The notes: a model not told the origin generated them from the sequence alone. A stretch of DNA of 64,000 nucleotides from Arabidopsis thaliana (GCF_000001735.4 NC_003074.8:11098101-11162100), one strand, 5' to 3'. Numbered from the stretch's first letter, positions 1-11,499 are shown. Numbers and translations are program-made.

Positions 1-369
1 CTTTAGGAACAAAGTCTATGTGGTTAGAATCTATGAACTAGTTTCGACTTTAGGAATCTCAAATTTCAAAACTTAGCTGCAGCTTTAGAGAATACATTCT
101 CGTATTGCATATTTAGAGATCAAGTTTCTGTTTTCCTTGTGAATCTTAGCTGAATTGTTTATTACTTGTGTCTTGATAATTTGTTTGTTGGATTATACTT
201 GTTCTCTTTTAGCAGCATTATTAAGCTTAGAATTCAAGTTCTTGTTGCTTTAGTTTAATTTGCTTCTTGTTGGATTATATCTGTTCTCTTTCTCTCATTC
301 TCTTTTTTTGTGTGTATGTCTTTATTTGTTTATCACTGCTAAACGTGTGTATGTCTTTATTTGTTTCAG

Positions 370-1060
370 AAATATGGAATTGGATACTCAAAACTTGGTT
401 CAAATATAATATTCTGAATCGATTGACCAGTAAGGAAAACTTGACTCATGTGCGTGATAAGATGGTTCAACTATTTGGAGCTTATAAAAGAACCACATGC
501 AACATTGCAGCAAGCACTTCTCAATCTTCACGAAAGGATATCCCATTTGGATATGATGTAAGTTGCTAATTTTGTGTGTTTACAGTATTGAACTATACGG
601 TTGGTCATATTTTCTTTTGTTGGTCATATTTCAGGGGTTTTACTCTTACTTTTCTCAAAGAAATGGAACTGGAAAATCACCATTAGATATGTACTTGGAA
701 GAGCCTGTGTTAGATATGGTCTCTTTTAGAGATATGGATGTTATTGCATATTGGAAAAACAATGTCTCGCGTTTTAAAGAATTGTCATCAATGGCATGTG
801 ATATCTTAAGCATTCCGATCACTACCGTGGCATCGGAATCAGCTTTTAGTATAGGTAGTCGTGTGCTTAACAAATATAGAAGCTGCCTTTTACCTACTAA
901 TGTGCAAGCCCTCCTATGTACTAGAAACTGGTTTCGTGGATTTCAAGAAGTTGGTAATATTCACATCTTGAACTCGTTTATAATAGTAAACTTATATGGC
1001 TTTTGGACTGCAGCTTTTAGATTAATAGCTCGGTTTTTCTTATTGTAGAAACTGATGAGA
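370..1060 (+). pseudogene. hAT-family transposase, C-terminal remnant
   Basis: Two reading-frame blocks read on the plus strand. The first, about 370-565, resembles the stretch upstream of the dimerisation domain (VRDKMVQLFGAYKRT). The second, about 635-950, carries the hAT C-terminal dimerisation domain: YLEEPVLD, then YWKNN and [38 protein letters not shown] and a final ALLCTRNW. In intact hAT transposases this domain follows the RNase H-like catalytic core and drives oligomerisation. No BED zinc finger or catalytic core is present in the window, so the element is truncated at the window edge or internally deleted. A gap between the blocks looks like an intron. I see no sign that it encodes a working enzyme. 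Confidence 0.75.
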
Positions 1061-1339
1061 TCCAAGGTCAAGAGGACACAAACACCATCCTTGCATGAAC
1101 GTTTCAAGACTGGGAAGAAACAGGTACATGGCTGTTCTCTTAAACTCTGAGCCTATGGTTATGTGTTTATTATTCTCAGTCTGTGACTTAGAAGCTTATG
1201 TAATCGTTTTTTCTTTTCTTTGTTTCTCATAAACAAAGGTTTTTGCTTAAGAAACAAGGAAAAATAGAACCATGTAAGACACAAACAAAGCTCCAAACAG
1301 TAACGCAGAGACGAAATGCAAGTTGTGCCACGTCAAAAT

Positions 1340-1530
1340 AAACTTCTTTAAGTGTAGTTGAAAAATCATGGGCTGACCATGGGCTGACCATTGGACAATG
1401 GTCCTTAATGGTCTTGGACAAATTTTCAGACCATGTCCATTAAAGACCAACCATAAAAACCCATGAAAGATGATGGTCCAAGTGGACATGACCATTGGGC
1501 TTTGGACAGCCCAATTGACACTTCTAGGAA
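1340..1530. repeat. Probable hAT 3' subterminal region
   Basis: This stretch is dense in short direct and inverted copies of GACCAT / ATGGTC and of GGGCTG / CAGCCC. It ends near 1530 with TGACACTTCTAGG, whose complement resembles plant hAT ends that start with a TAG-plus-GTGTCAA-like motif. Subterminal repeats of this kind are typical of hAT elements and lie just downstream of the transposase remnant. The matching 5' end is not in the window. Confidence 0.4.
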
Positions 1531-2214
1531 CAACAACAAAAATCGAAATAGATAATCACTAGTTTTCAAAAAATCAAGAGAGAAGTAGTAGTAGAAACAA
1601 TGAATCAAGGATTAAATTTGGAATCTAGTTAGGAACATGGACATGACGTGAGAGAAAAAACATTTTCAGTAAATCAAATTTAGATTTTGTGTTTTGAAAA
1701 AATCATATGAAACAAGAAAGAGACAAAAAAAATTGGATTGTGAATGAAATAAAGAAGTAAACAAAAAAAAAGAGAGAAAGAGAGATAGAAAAAAGAAAGA
1801 GACAGTGAGGATAAAATAGACAATATACAAGCCAAATGCGGTATAGATGAAAAGGTGAAGGTAAATGTGGTAGATTTGAAAATAAATTAGAAAAATTGTT
1901 CTAGTTTTGTTATTTTTTCCTTTCTTAACACCTATATTCTACTTTTTTGTTCAACAAGACTTTATACCGCTTTAGAAGATGCTTCTAATATATTTTCCTT
2001 TAATATAAGCATTTTCTTCATAGAAAATTTTACCGTGTGGTACAATTTAAATTTACAATCAATTGATCTATCTAAGTGCCCATTACATAATAGAGACATG
2101 GTTGTTGTTTTTCTCTCTGTCAAACATCACTTATATTAATTTGAAAGGTCTTTATACAACAGTTCATTTAGCCATAATGGCGGATTTACAGAAGCAGAGA
2201 AGAAAGAATCTTGA
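1531..2214. other. Intergenic, no gene seen
   Basis: Purine-rich (GA and AAAG runs around 1690-1860) then AT-rich DNA. Reading frames are short and show no family resemblance. No RNA gene or repeat with clear ends was found. Confidence 0.5.
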
Positions 2215-3130
2215 GAATTATTTAATTTTCCTAAATAATGCTATGCTATTACAAGATCGTTTAATAAAAACAAAGAGAACCGAGGAAAATTTTGTTGTCC
2301 ATAATTGGATGTCCTGTAACAAATTAGTGATCTCCCTTCTTTGATGTGCATCTCTTATAGTGTTGATGAGAACTTCACAATCTCCCTCGAATATTACATT
2401 TGAGAAACACGACACCAAGCTTGTTGCATTGCTACTGATAGAGCTTTAGTTTCAGCTATCAAAGGAGAGACTGTATTATTCAGTTGTGAAGAACCCCATG
2501 CCTTTGCTGCACCATTATAATCTCATATTTTCCTTAGTTATGTTATGTTGGTATAACAAATATTTAATTGAAAAAACATACAAAAAGCACCAAAATTACA
2601 AAATAAAAGGTAAGTATTCCGAAAAACTCGCAAAATTTATTAATCAAAATAGAAAACAAATTACAAATGGATTCGTCTTGGACACGTAGTACCATTAACG
2701 TCATCCCTTATATTCGTTTCAACAAATGGGAATCAGAAACAAAAACATGAAATCCTAAAAGTATAGAAAACACATAGTTTGCTAACCCATCCGCTAGACG
2801 TTTAGCCTTCCTATACACGTGAGAAATCCGGACTGTATAATCCTTTACAAGAAAACCATGACACTAATGCACCAAGAACTACCTTGTCTTCAGAAACCCA
2901 GTCACCATCTCTGACTCCTTTTCTAGATCTAGGAGACCTTCTACATCTCAGCGGCTAGTGGTGCTGAACATCACCCAATATTAACGGTAAAACCACCACA
3001 CCATTCCCCATCACTATTTCTCAACACGCCACCTGCACATGCTAGGTCCGGATTTCCTCGAAATGCACAATCAGTGTTGAGTTTGTACCAACCCATATTA
3101 GGTGACACCCATCCAATCAATCGTCGACAA
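2215..3130 (-). pseudogene. LINE RNase H domain fragments (two pieces)
   Basis: On the minus strand two pieces of the plant LINE type RNase H domain (RVT_3 family) can be read. The piece at about 2640-3130 begins with GWYKLNTDCAFRGNP and GGVLRNSDGEWCGGF and ends with VYRKAKRLADGLANYVFS. The piece at about 2215-2520 begins AAKAWGSSQLNNT, continues PLIAETKALSVAMQQAWC and then FSNVIFEGDCEVLINTIRDA. The first aspartate (in LNTD) and the glutamate in AETKAL are recognisable. The overlapping content suggests two decayed copies rather than one domain. Stops and frameshifts interrupt both. Such fragments are the C-terminus of LINE ORF2. Confidence 0.65.
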
Positions 3131-4445
3131 TCAATTTTCTTTTGTTAATTAGGAATTTTTTTTACCAACCGTGCTATTAATAAACCAAGCCTCGAGATAG
3201 TAACGTTTAAGTCTAGGAGAGAAAGTTACTGACTATTTTCTTTTCTTCTTTTAGAGAGTCATTATTTTTCTTTTGATTCGTTTTTTGAGTCATAAATTTT
3301 TGTTGGAAATTATGATCTTTTTCTCTAGATTATTGAATGGTTGAGTAATGCTACAAATTCATTCAAATCTGACTAATGAAAAATCTAGACGGCTAACTGA
3401 TAGACCAAAGGATGACCATGTTTCCAACATAATCCATAAAGGTCTGGACTAATTTATGCGCTCTTCCTTTTACCTCATCAATATAGTTAGTATTTAAAGA
3501 ATTTGACTCGTCATTCATACATGATAAAAGAGCCAATGTGAAAAGTGATGGTACTCATCTCCCTTATTCAATATATATAAAAAAAGATTGAGATGATTTC
3601 CTGTTGAGTAAAGGGATTTATCCCATATTTTACTCTCTTTATGAAATAATCACACAAAAGATTGGAATAATGTTGAAGATATTTTTCCTATGATACAAGC
3701 ACAACTTTACCAAAAAAAAATGTGTTGAAAAAGATTAAGTCATCATGGTTCGGTTTTTGTTTTTGCGTGAGGGTAAACAAAAACTAAGGCTGTAGTAGTT
3801 GATATAGGATGGTTTTTAACCTATGATATAAGTATTGCTTTTAGAGTTTTTTTTTGTTATTTTTAGAGTATTTTTAATCTTTTTCCGATTAATGTGTGTA
3901 TGAAACTAATTTGGAGATTATGGATTATTGTGGAGCAAAACTTACATGACAATTTGATTTTACTTGTCTTTTAAATTTTAAAGATTTACAAAATTGGCCA
4001 ATACTTTTTTTCTGTTTGCAAAAAAATTCCGAAAACGGGTTTTATGAACACAAAAAGATTGTGAGAAGGCATGATCGGGAACAAAGTAAAATATTAACAA
4101 TTTTCCGAATGATTTTTTCAAAAAAGCTAATAAACATGGGCAGTACATATAATTCTACGGTCAAAATTTTCAACTCTAAGCATACGGTGTTAAACAATCA
4201 AACCCTTAACCACTATACAACTTGTTAATATATCCTTCTCCAACAAATCTCTTAATATATAGACGATATGTAAGAAGTAAGAACACATCAAGTAATACAC
4301 ATGATGAAACTTGAAATGAAACCTATCTAGGAAAGGAAAAAAAACTAATATTTCTCTGTCAAGTGAAGCAAACAAAAAAAAGCCTCCAGATTATCATTGA
4401 GGTTTCTATGGTCGAGAAGCATACACATCTGAGTGTTCTGAATGC
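3131..4445. other. Intergenic, no gene seen
   Basis: AT-rich DNA with many stops in all frames. The last hundred bases are probably the 3' untranslated region of the neighbouring KxDL gene. No repeat with defined ends was recognised. Confidence 0.5.
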
Positions 4446-5747
4446 TTATTGAGGCAACTCGAGATCGGGCCGTCGATCAAAAGCATCACTAGTAGAATCA
4501 TCTGGAAATGCGTCTGGATACGTAGCCAGAATCTTACTTTTAATGCTCCTGAAGCATGGAACAAATCATGAGCCACATAAGACGAACCTAAAGAGCTTAG
4601 AGTCAGAAAGGGAATAGCATACCTTAGTTTCAAGAAGATGTAATCGAGGTCTGCTTTCATCGACTTCAAAAGACGGGTACTTCTAGCGAATTCCAATGAT
4701 ACATCACTAAAGCAATTCTCTGCAAATTCGTTGTAATGGGAGAGAACTGCATTGCTATCCTGTAGCCTCCCCAATCTAAGACAGAGGCGCAACATATCAA
4801 GTTCTTCACATAAACCAAGTCACCAAGATATAAAAAGATGAAAAAGATTCAAACAAAAGACTTGTCACCACCTATAAACACCGTAACCATTAACCGCAAC
4901 CGCATATAACGAACTCACATCGGTGGAGTCTAGTGTGATCAATGTTAAGACGCTAGATTAGATTCCACCAGTTTTTCATCAATTGTTATCACTTTATCTA
5001 ACTAGATTAAGCTTGAGAGAGTCTTAGACCAAGATTACTAATTGATACCAATTTTAGGACAAAAATGAGAAACTTCAAAAGCTTACATACATGAGATGCT
5101 GCAAATGTCTAAGAGAATTCAAATCTTCTACTTTAACAAGAGTTTTGAATTCGTTAGACACTTCTTGTGAAGCTGCTCTTATGGTTTCTTCCATCTGACA
5201 CTTCTTATGAACCTGCTCTAATGGGGTTCTTCAACCTAAATGACAAAGAACATAACAGCCAAAGTAATGTCTTAAATCAGACAGAACCAAAACTCGTACT
5301 CAAAGACTCGAACTTTCTCATACATATCAACCTAAACTTGAACATTCCACATTAGCCAGAAAGCATTAGAGTCAGAGATTCAAAATATATGACAAAGAAC
5401 ATAAAAGCGAAAGTAATGTCTTAAATCAGACAGAACTAACATAAAAAAACCTCGTACTCAAAGACTCGAACTTTCTCATACATATCAACCTAAAATTGAA
5501 CATTCTACATTACCCAGAAAGCATTAGAGTTAGAGATTCAAAATCCTCAACTACCAAAACGAAATCACCTTTTCGAGAATTTCTTCAAGAGATCTAAAGC
5601 AAACGTAATTTGAAACAACTGAATCAAGATCACAAAGAGGCAAATGGTAATATTGAGTACAGATCAAACGAATTAGAAAACGTTAAAATTACAGAATCAG
5701 CAGACCTTGTGGATGAGACTTGATTCGGTAATGTCGGACTTCGACAT
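4446..5747 (-). CDS. KxDL-motif protein (BORC/BLOC-1-related subunit)
   Basis: Four coding exons on the minus strand: 5706-5747, 5091-5194 (or to 5212), 4623-4775 and 4446-4548, giving 133 or 139 residues. All junctions are GT-AG and the phases agree. The conserved core is LGRLQDSNAVLSHYNEFAENC, then the KADL motif in LKSMKADLDYIFLKLR, matching the KxDL family (human KXD1), whose members are small coiled-coil subunits of BORC/BLOC-1-related complexes on lysosome-like membranes. The plant role is inferred from the family. The tail is rich in Asp and Pro and ends DLELPQ. The start MSKSDITESSLIHK was chosen because its 14 codons join in phase. The exon 2 acceptor is ambiguous because its edge is tandemly duplicated. 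I believe it corresponds to A. thaliana AT3G29130. Confidence 0.8.
5157..5231. repeat. 40-bp tandem duplication at the exon 2 edge of the KxDL gene
   Basis: Two near-identical copies start with GACACTTCTT at 5157 and 5197. One copy lies in exon 2 and the other covers its upstream edge. It creates two in-frame candidate acceptors, before 5194 and before 5212 on the minus strand, so the protein may vary by six residues. Confidence 0.7.
5240..5540. repeat. 149-bp tandem duplication in KxDL intron 1
   Basis: Two copies of a roughly 149-bp unit, each starting TGACAAAGAACATAA (5241 and 5390), differ by a few substitutions and a short indel. They lie inside the first intron and have no coding content. 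Confidence 0.75.
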
Positions 5748-7704
5748 TTTTCGATTATAAAAGCTTTAATTTACAGTTTTGTACGTAAAGAGACAAAGAG
5801 AGTGTTAATTTTCTTAAAAGGCCGAGATCTATGAAGAATTAAATGGTTGATGGGCCTGCTTTTGGGGTATAAAGCAACATGTATAGCCACTATGAAAGTA
5901 GACGCACTGAATACTTTATAGCAACGTACTGATTTCAAATAAAAAGTTACAGAAGTTGGGAAGCCAATACCAGAAAAAAAAAAAAAAAAAAAAAACATGA
6001 CATTTGAAGACCAGTCCAAGTATGAATTTTAGGACCATATGAAAAAACCATAATAATGTATGGGGTATTGTGAAGTTAGGAACTTTTTTGGGGCTTTTAT
6101 AGATATAGGCATATTTTGGCCCAAAAATTAGAAAAGAGACACATTTGACTTGAGCTTATAAGTTTAAGAACTTTTTGATCTGTGAAATGACAATATTGCC
6201 CTCAATTCCCTTGTCTCTCTGTCGTGCGCCTGATTTTTCCGACCAACAATCTTCTGCTTCTCACCGCCGACTCAACACTCTATCAAAATCATAATTTTCA
6301 GGTCCAACAAAATCGTTCCTTCACCTCTGACAACTCATACAACATTTTCTTCACCAACCTCCTCCGTTAAAATCCGATAGATCTACTTAAAAGAGTGTTG
6401 ATGCAAAGAATCTAAACTCTATGGGGATAATGTCTAGGGAATCCACGGATTCTAATTTTAGACACAAATTAAATCAATTCATTCTAAACCAAATTTAGTT
6501 GCTAGTGTCGACGAAGCTTCCCATCACGGTTTGTAACATGAGATCTTGAAAGCAGGCAGTCAAAGGCTGGTCGATTAGGCCTTCAAACTGCAATTTTCAA
6601 ATCTCAAATTGGAGATTGGAAATCAGATAAATATAACTTTTATGGTCGTATTTTGGGGCAAAAAGAAAAAAAATGATAGATTTAAAGAGACAAAGAGATG
6701 AATAATTATGGTAGTCATTGAACAATAGCAATTACGAGTATTCTTCTGTATGGTTTGTGTGTGTTTCGAACCTGGGTTTTGGATTCCTTATGGTTGTGTG
6801 GGTGAGAGATAATCCAACTAAAAAAAATTAAAAAAGAGAGAAGAGGAAATTATTAGGTTTGTCTGGGTGACGAAGGGTAAAATCGTCAATATCAAGAGAT
6901 AGAAGTACTTAATTCTATAAGCACATGCATTTTGTGCCTGTATCGACAACGACATAGAATTTTAAGTGCTTTATTCGTAATTGATCCCATTTTTTTAGTG
7001 TTTATGTAGATGAGTATTTTTACTTTTGGTGATTTGCAAGAATAGCCATATTTAATAAATGAATTAAGAATATAGCAGCATAATTGTAACAATTAATAAA
7101 CTAGCATGAGAGACAATGGAAAAGACAATTTTAGTGTTTAGCTGTATAAAAAATATAAATGGACTATTATACATAAAAGTATATCATATTATACACTTTA
7201 ATTGTTCATAACAAATTCATGAAGTATTGTAAAAAATAAATTGGACGATAAAAAATATAACCAAAAACATACATTATAGTATGTTTTGATTGAATTAAAC
7301 TAGAGTTTTGATGGAAGAAATCTAAACCCTAAGAGAATTTAGAAAATCCAAAGAAACTAATTTTAGACATGATCCAATCAATTAAACTCTAATTCTTTTA
7401 TCCTCAAACTACTAATGATTTTGTGTTCTATATAATAAACATGAAATTAGAGAGTTCGGCAGTTTCAATAACTCAAGCTGAATTATTGAACCAAGAATAA
7501 GAAGGTAACATTTATAAGAAAATATCAAATTCAATAAAAACAAAGGACTAAAAAATATTGAAATAGTATAGTATTGCTGCCATGAGTGGAGATTTGAAAC
7601 AGACAATAATAAGAAACCAAAAAAATCAAGTTCTCAAAGTTGATCCTAAATTGAGTGAATTATTGAAACATGGGCTGACGAATGTGGGGATTACGAAGTT
7701 ATGA
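5748..7704. other. Intergenic, no gene seen
   Basis: Begins with the 5' region of the KxDL gene. A pure A run lies at about 5974-5995. Blocks near 6390-6490 and 7310-7390 share a diverged similarity around CTAATTTTAGACA, suggesting a decayed repeat. The rest is AT-rich and without credible frames. Confidence 0.45.
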
Positions 7705-7911
7705 ATGGACATAGTAGCGAATAAATTACTAATGTTTGGAGAGGAAGAGCAAGCCGCCGTGCTTCTCATGCAGCTCTCTCTTATGGATTTTGATGTTGAG
7801 GATGATCAGAATCTGGAATTGAAGAAGAGCAACGACATACCCAAGATGGATCTAGTGATCTACAACCCCATCGACATCTCCAAAATGGATTACGGCGAGC
7901 TCCGGCGGTAG
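7705..7911 (+). CDS. Hypothetical 68-residue frame
   Basis: A short acidic frame starting MDIVANKLLMFGEEEQAAVLLMQLSLMDFD. I do not recognise it. It has no signal peptide or membrane segment. A longer antisense frame at 7781-8158 overlaps it, so coding status is doubtful. The local base composition is less AT-rich than the flanks, which is the only support beyond the frame itself. Confidence 0.15.
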   Translation: MDIVANKLLMFGEEEQAAVLLMQLSLMDFDVEDDQNLELKKSNDIPKMDLVIYNPIDISKMDYGELRR

Positions 7912-8825
7912 GATTTGAAGTTTCTGTGGAGGAAGGAGTTGAAAAAAGAGTGGTGATGGTAAGAGTGATGAGGAGATCGAGGGTTCGAGTTGGGTTGCTG
8001 CAAGGCTTCCGTTTCTGGACATGGCGGAGCGGAAGCCAACGTAGACAAAAAATAATATAAAAAAAGAAGAGAAAAACAAAAGAAATGGAAGAAATGTGTG
8101 AGGGCAAAATTGTCATATATACATAAAATACATAAAATATTATCTTCCTTTTTGTCAAGTGATAGTTTCTTAATTTAAGTTTTTTTTTTTGCGTTAGTTT
8201 TGCAAATTTCTCTTTTACTTTCTCTAAAAGACTAATTTGACCTTTGTTTTTTTTTTCTTCTTTGAAACTGATTTTTGTACAAAAGAGGTTTTAGCAAGAT
8301 CTTATAAGTGAAATAAAAATTAATTTGGAAACGCAGAAGCCACCGATGCCGACGTTTGCTACAATGGAGCTAAGATATTTTTGCCAGACTATTTCTCTTT
8401 CGAAATCCAGATAAGAAACAACCTAATTAGTCAATTACACATCCAAAAAATTTGATTAAATGATCGTTTATATTATCGCTTGGGTTCCTTATATGGTATC
8501 ATCATTAGGGTTTAGTTATCTTAAATCAATCGAGTTTTGTGATTAGAAAGAGATTTTGGGATAAAAGATTTGATTTTTTTGCAAAAACATTGGATTGAGA
8601 AAGCAGCTAAGAGAAAGAAGATGATGAGATGATGATTCAATAGTAAAATAGTCAAATCATCAAATAAAAATGCCCATCTACATAAACCTAAATAAAAAAT
8701 GTTTATTTTCAAATATTTGGGTTATTTCTATAAAAGCGCCATGAATTTTAGTACCCAGATTTTGAGAAAACATATGTTTCTCTATCAAAGCATAAACAAG
8801 AAACAAAGCAATGAGTAGTCCTGAC
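7912..8825. other. Intergenic, no gene seen
   Basis: AT-rich with T runs near 8180 and 8250. No recognisable gene or repeat boundary. Confidence 0.45.
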
Positions 8826-8899
8826 CTGAGGATATTCCGCATTGAAGGGTGACATTCCCAACAGAATGATGCCAACACACCACCAATTAGTAGTTGCAC
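8826..8899 (-). pseudogene. Orphan protein-kinase exon fragment
   Basis: A 74-base block flanked by an AG acceptor and a GT donor on the minus strand reads ATTNWWCVGIILLGMSPFNAEYPQ. This resembles kinase subdomain IX of plant AGC kinases of the IRE type, where the usual form is about DWWSVGIILFE, then a short spacer, then PPFNAE. The aspartate is replaced by asparagine and several residues between IIL and PFNA are missing. No other kinase exons lie nearby, so it is probably a dispersed gene fragment. Confidence 0.4.
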
Positions 8900-10020
8900 C
8901 TGAATGATAATGCTAAGTATAAATTATATTTTAAACAATTTATTTAAATCATATTAATTTATGATTATGCCAAGTATAAATTATATTTTATATAGTTGAT
9001 GCGACCTCATATTAGTCTCATTAAATCAGCTAAGGTTGCATATTCGGTCTCCGATTTTGTATTTTTTAAAAACATTTGAATCCAAATTGCAAAATTAACA
9101 CCTTTTTGTTTAAACAACATGCCATTTCGACCCACACGTATCATTGGATTCCAAAACCGTTGTGTTGACTAATTTATATTAATGTTGACTCGTAATTATA
9201 CACTAAAATACGAGTTTCGGTATGTAAACTGAATTTTTCAAGAGTTAGGATATAAATTAGCACTGATCGTTTGTTCGGATTGGAAAACACACTTTTGAAA
9301 ATTGTTCGGGTTGAAAATGACCATTTTTCCTGAATTATTATATGCTTAACTTCTTTTTTCTAAAGATATATTATTATTTGTTTATCTAGTAATTTTCTAT
9401 CTGCAAAATGTTGTTTATCAAATTATTTTGTCTCAATTTATATAACTAAGGAGAGTCCAAATTCCGAATCTTTAAGTGCAAATCATAAGTATGTCTTTTT
9501 CTGATTGTGATGATTCGATTTTAAAAGGAAGTAGATCAAAAGATAATTCAGGTTACACCATTTTGATCTGTGAAAGAGCAAAGCTTTCAGATCAATCTTG
9601 TAAGAAGATATAGTCCTTGAGATCCACCGATTCACATGGATGCTATGTTACAAAGCCGAGATAGACCAAGGGTGACCCTCGTGCTCTCTGCTACAATTAC
9701 AGTCGAAGATGTAATCTGACCTTGCCGGGTCGTGGTTGGAACCGGCCTGTCCGGATATAGTTTAAGAACAGTGAATATAAAACTCATTCCCTTAATCAAG
9801 CTCCTCTGTTTTGAAAACAAGAATGAAGAAACAAAGGAAGGAGATGAGAGAATAAATTGTAAAGTCCAATTATCAAAGTTATAAAATGGTAAAGAAGAGA
9901 AGGTATCTAATATCTATATGATCCAAATCATATTTTTCAGAGAGTATCCGAGCTACAATGTGAAAAGAATAGCAAATAATTCAAATTGAAACTTTAAAAG
10001 CTTTAAAAAATAAAAATTCA
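8900..10020. other. Intergenic, no assigned gene
   Basis: AT-rich to about 9480. A 62-residue minus-strand frame at 9632-9820 (FTVLKLYPDRPVPTTTRQG in part) has no family I recognise. The last few hundred bases may be 3' sequence of the F-box gene. Confidence 0.4.
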
Positions 10021-11088
10021 TTAGTCAAAAACATCATGATAAGGTGACAAATTAACTTGGTTGTGGGGTGGATCCACCCAAGCGAAGCGGTCAGACAAAT
10101 AGTTACATCCAGGGGGACACCGGCTAAATTTGTTACCAGCGAGGGAGTAGTACACAAAAGATCGCGCAGCATGTGATGTATACATGTTATTCCTATCCAG
10201 GGCCAAGAGACTAGCTCTTGTAAGAGAGGTATGGTAACCGGCAAATACTGTCAAGCCACCAAGTTCTTTCTTCTCTTCCCATACCTCGCGTTTAAGGTTA
10301 AGTTTAAACACTGAGGCTTGGTTGTTGTAGTTACTGAAAGTGGAGATAACATAAACGTCTCCTTCATGCTCCATCATCAACACTCGCATACCCATCAAAC
10401 TTGGCTGACGAAAAGCTAAACAAGGTTCCAGAGGAAGAATACAAGGTTTCACAGGAAGAATATTCCAGGTTGCTCTGTGCGGGTCGAAAACCCTGAGGTA
10501 GCCGCAGGTACTGAGACAAAAGAACATACCATTCGAAAAAACACATTTGTCCCATTTGCGACCGCGTATGTGGTTCCCGAAGCAATTGGTGGTCCAAACG
10601 GTTTCACCAAGACGCCAAGTCATGATCTCAAAATAGTAGTTGACACAAGCAACCAAACAACTAGTTGATGTAGGAGCGGCTGAGAAAGCCCCGCAACAGG
10701 GTACCAACAGCGGTAAGTAGACGCGCTCACGGGTAAAAGGGTTAAGAAAGAATAATGCCCCGGGGTAATCATATTTTGACACAAGCAGCCAACCATTTTT
10801 ATAACTAAGGAATTTATGGCACCCTAACCCTGGAAACTCTTGCTTATATGATTGATTTCGTAATGGGTCAAAAAGAATGTAGGTTTCACAAGGAGTGTTG
10901 GGATCAGTAAATCCGCGAGATGAGCGTTTTAGTGGATAAAGCAGCCAAGGACGAGGCTGTAACTTCCTGACAGAAGCAGCTGCTTCACACCATGACTTGC
11001 AGACAGCGGAAGCTTGTATGTTGGCTCTTAACTCAAGACGGGACAGTATCTCCTGCAGGAGATCTGAGGGAATCTTTTGATCCCACAA
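10021..11088 (-). CDS. F-box protein with C-terminal beta-propeller-like region
   Basis: An intronless frame of about 355 residues. The N-terminal F-box is visible as KIPSDLLQEILSRLELRANIQASAVCKSWCEAAASV (residues about 5-40); this motif binds SKP1 in SCF ubiquitin ligases. The rest has the plant F-box/DUF295 or kelch-like pattern: FLSYKNGWLLVS, FFLNPFTRERVYLP, CVFSNGMFFCLST, YLRVFDP, EGDVYVIS, VFKLNLKREVWEE and FVYYSLAGNKFS. Length is normal for the family. Oddity: the frame opens with a TTG codon just after an in-frame TGA, and the nearest upstream ATG (11093-11095) is one base out of frame. Either the N-terminus is frameshifted, or translation starts elsewhere. The gene may be a recent pseudogene. 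Substrate unknown. Confidence 0.75.
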   Translation of the reverse strand: MWDQKIPSDLLQEILSRLELRANIQASAVCKSWCEAAASVRKLQPRPWLLYPLKRSSRGFTDPNTPCETYILFDPLRNQSYKQEFPGLGCHKFLSYKNGWLLVSKYDYPGALFFLNPFTRERVYLPLLVPCCGAFSAAPTSTSCLVACVNYYFEIMTWRLGETVWTTNCFGNHIRGRKWDKCVFSNGMFFCLSTCGYLRVFDPHRATWNILPVKPCILPLEPCLAFRQPSLMGMRVLMMEHEGDVYVISTFSNYNNQASVFKLNLKREVWEEKKELGGLTVFAGYHTSLTRASLLALDRNNMYTSHAARSFVYYSLAGNKFSRCPPGCNYLSDRFAWVDPPHNQVNLSPYHDVFD

Positions 11089-11370
11089 CAGTCATGTATT
11101 ACACTTCTTCTTCTTCTTCGATTGACGATCTCTTCTAGTGTTTATTATACTGCATCTGACAATTATAGCAACAAGGAGAATATAGGATTGGTTAAGAAAT
11201 CACAATGGAATTGGACACTTGTCATTGATGTTCCAATGTTGTACATACTTTAATCGTTCGTTCGTTCGTTCATGCATCAGTAAAAAAACGTAAGAACACA
11301 ACCCTAGTCTTAATTCAGAGACCATAAACCTTCGAATTCTGATAAAGAGGAATAGAGATAAATAGGAATA

Positions 11371-11499
11371 CTCACGACTGCATCATTCTCGGTCACCGTG
11401 AGTGCTTCCGGGGAAAACAACGGTGGAGTTGCGTAGCGGCCGGCAGTGTAATGCCAATCTTCGGTAATTCACTTCTACCGAGAATGATGCAGTCGTGAG
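11371..11499. repeat. Perfect 23-bp inverted repeat with 83-bp spacer
   Basis: The 23 bases at 11371-11393 (starting CTCACGACTGCATC) recur as their exact complement at 11477-11499. The spacer contains further CGGTCACCG and TTCGGTAA motifs. It could be a small foldback element, a transposon footprint or the stem of a short hairpin transcript; no mature RNA feature is evident. Confidence 0.8.

Noticed and set aside
4016-4375. Short frames on both strands before the KxDL gene
   Set aside because: AT-rich translations without motifs; likely untranslated or intergenic DNA.
7781-8158. 125-residue minus-strand frame
   Set aside because: Low-complexity hydrophobic N-terminus translated from AT-rich DNA, overlapped by other frames; no family match.
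10477-10668. Plus-strand frame opposite the F-box gene
   Set aside because: Antisense shadow of a well supported coding frame.
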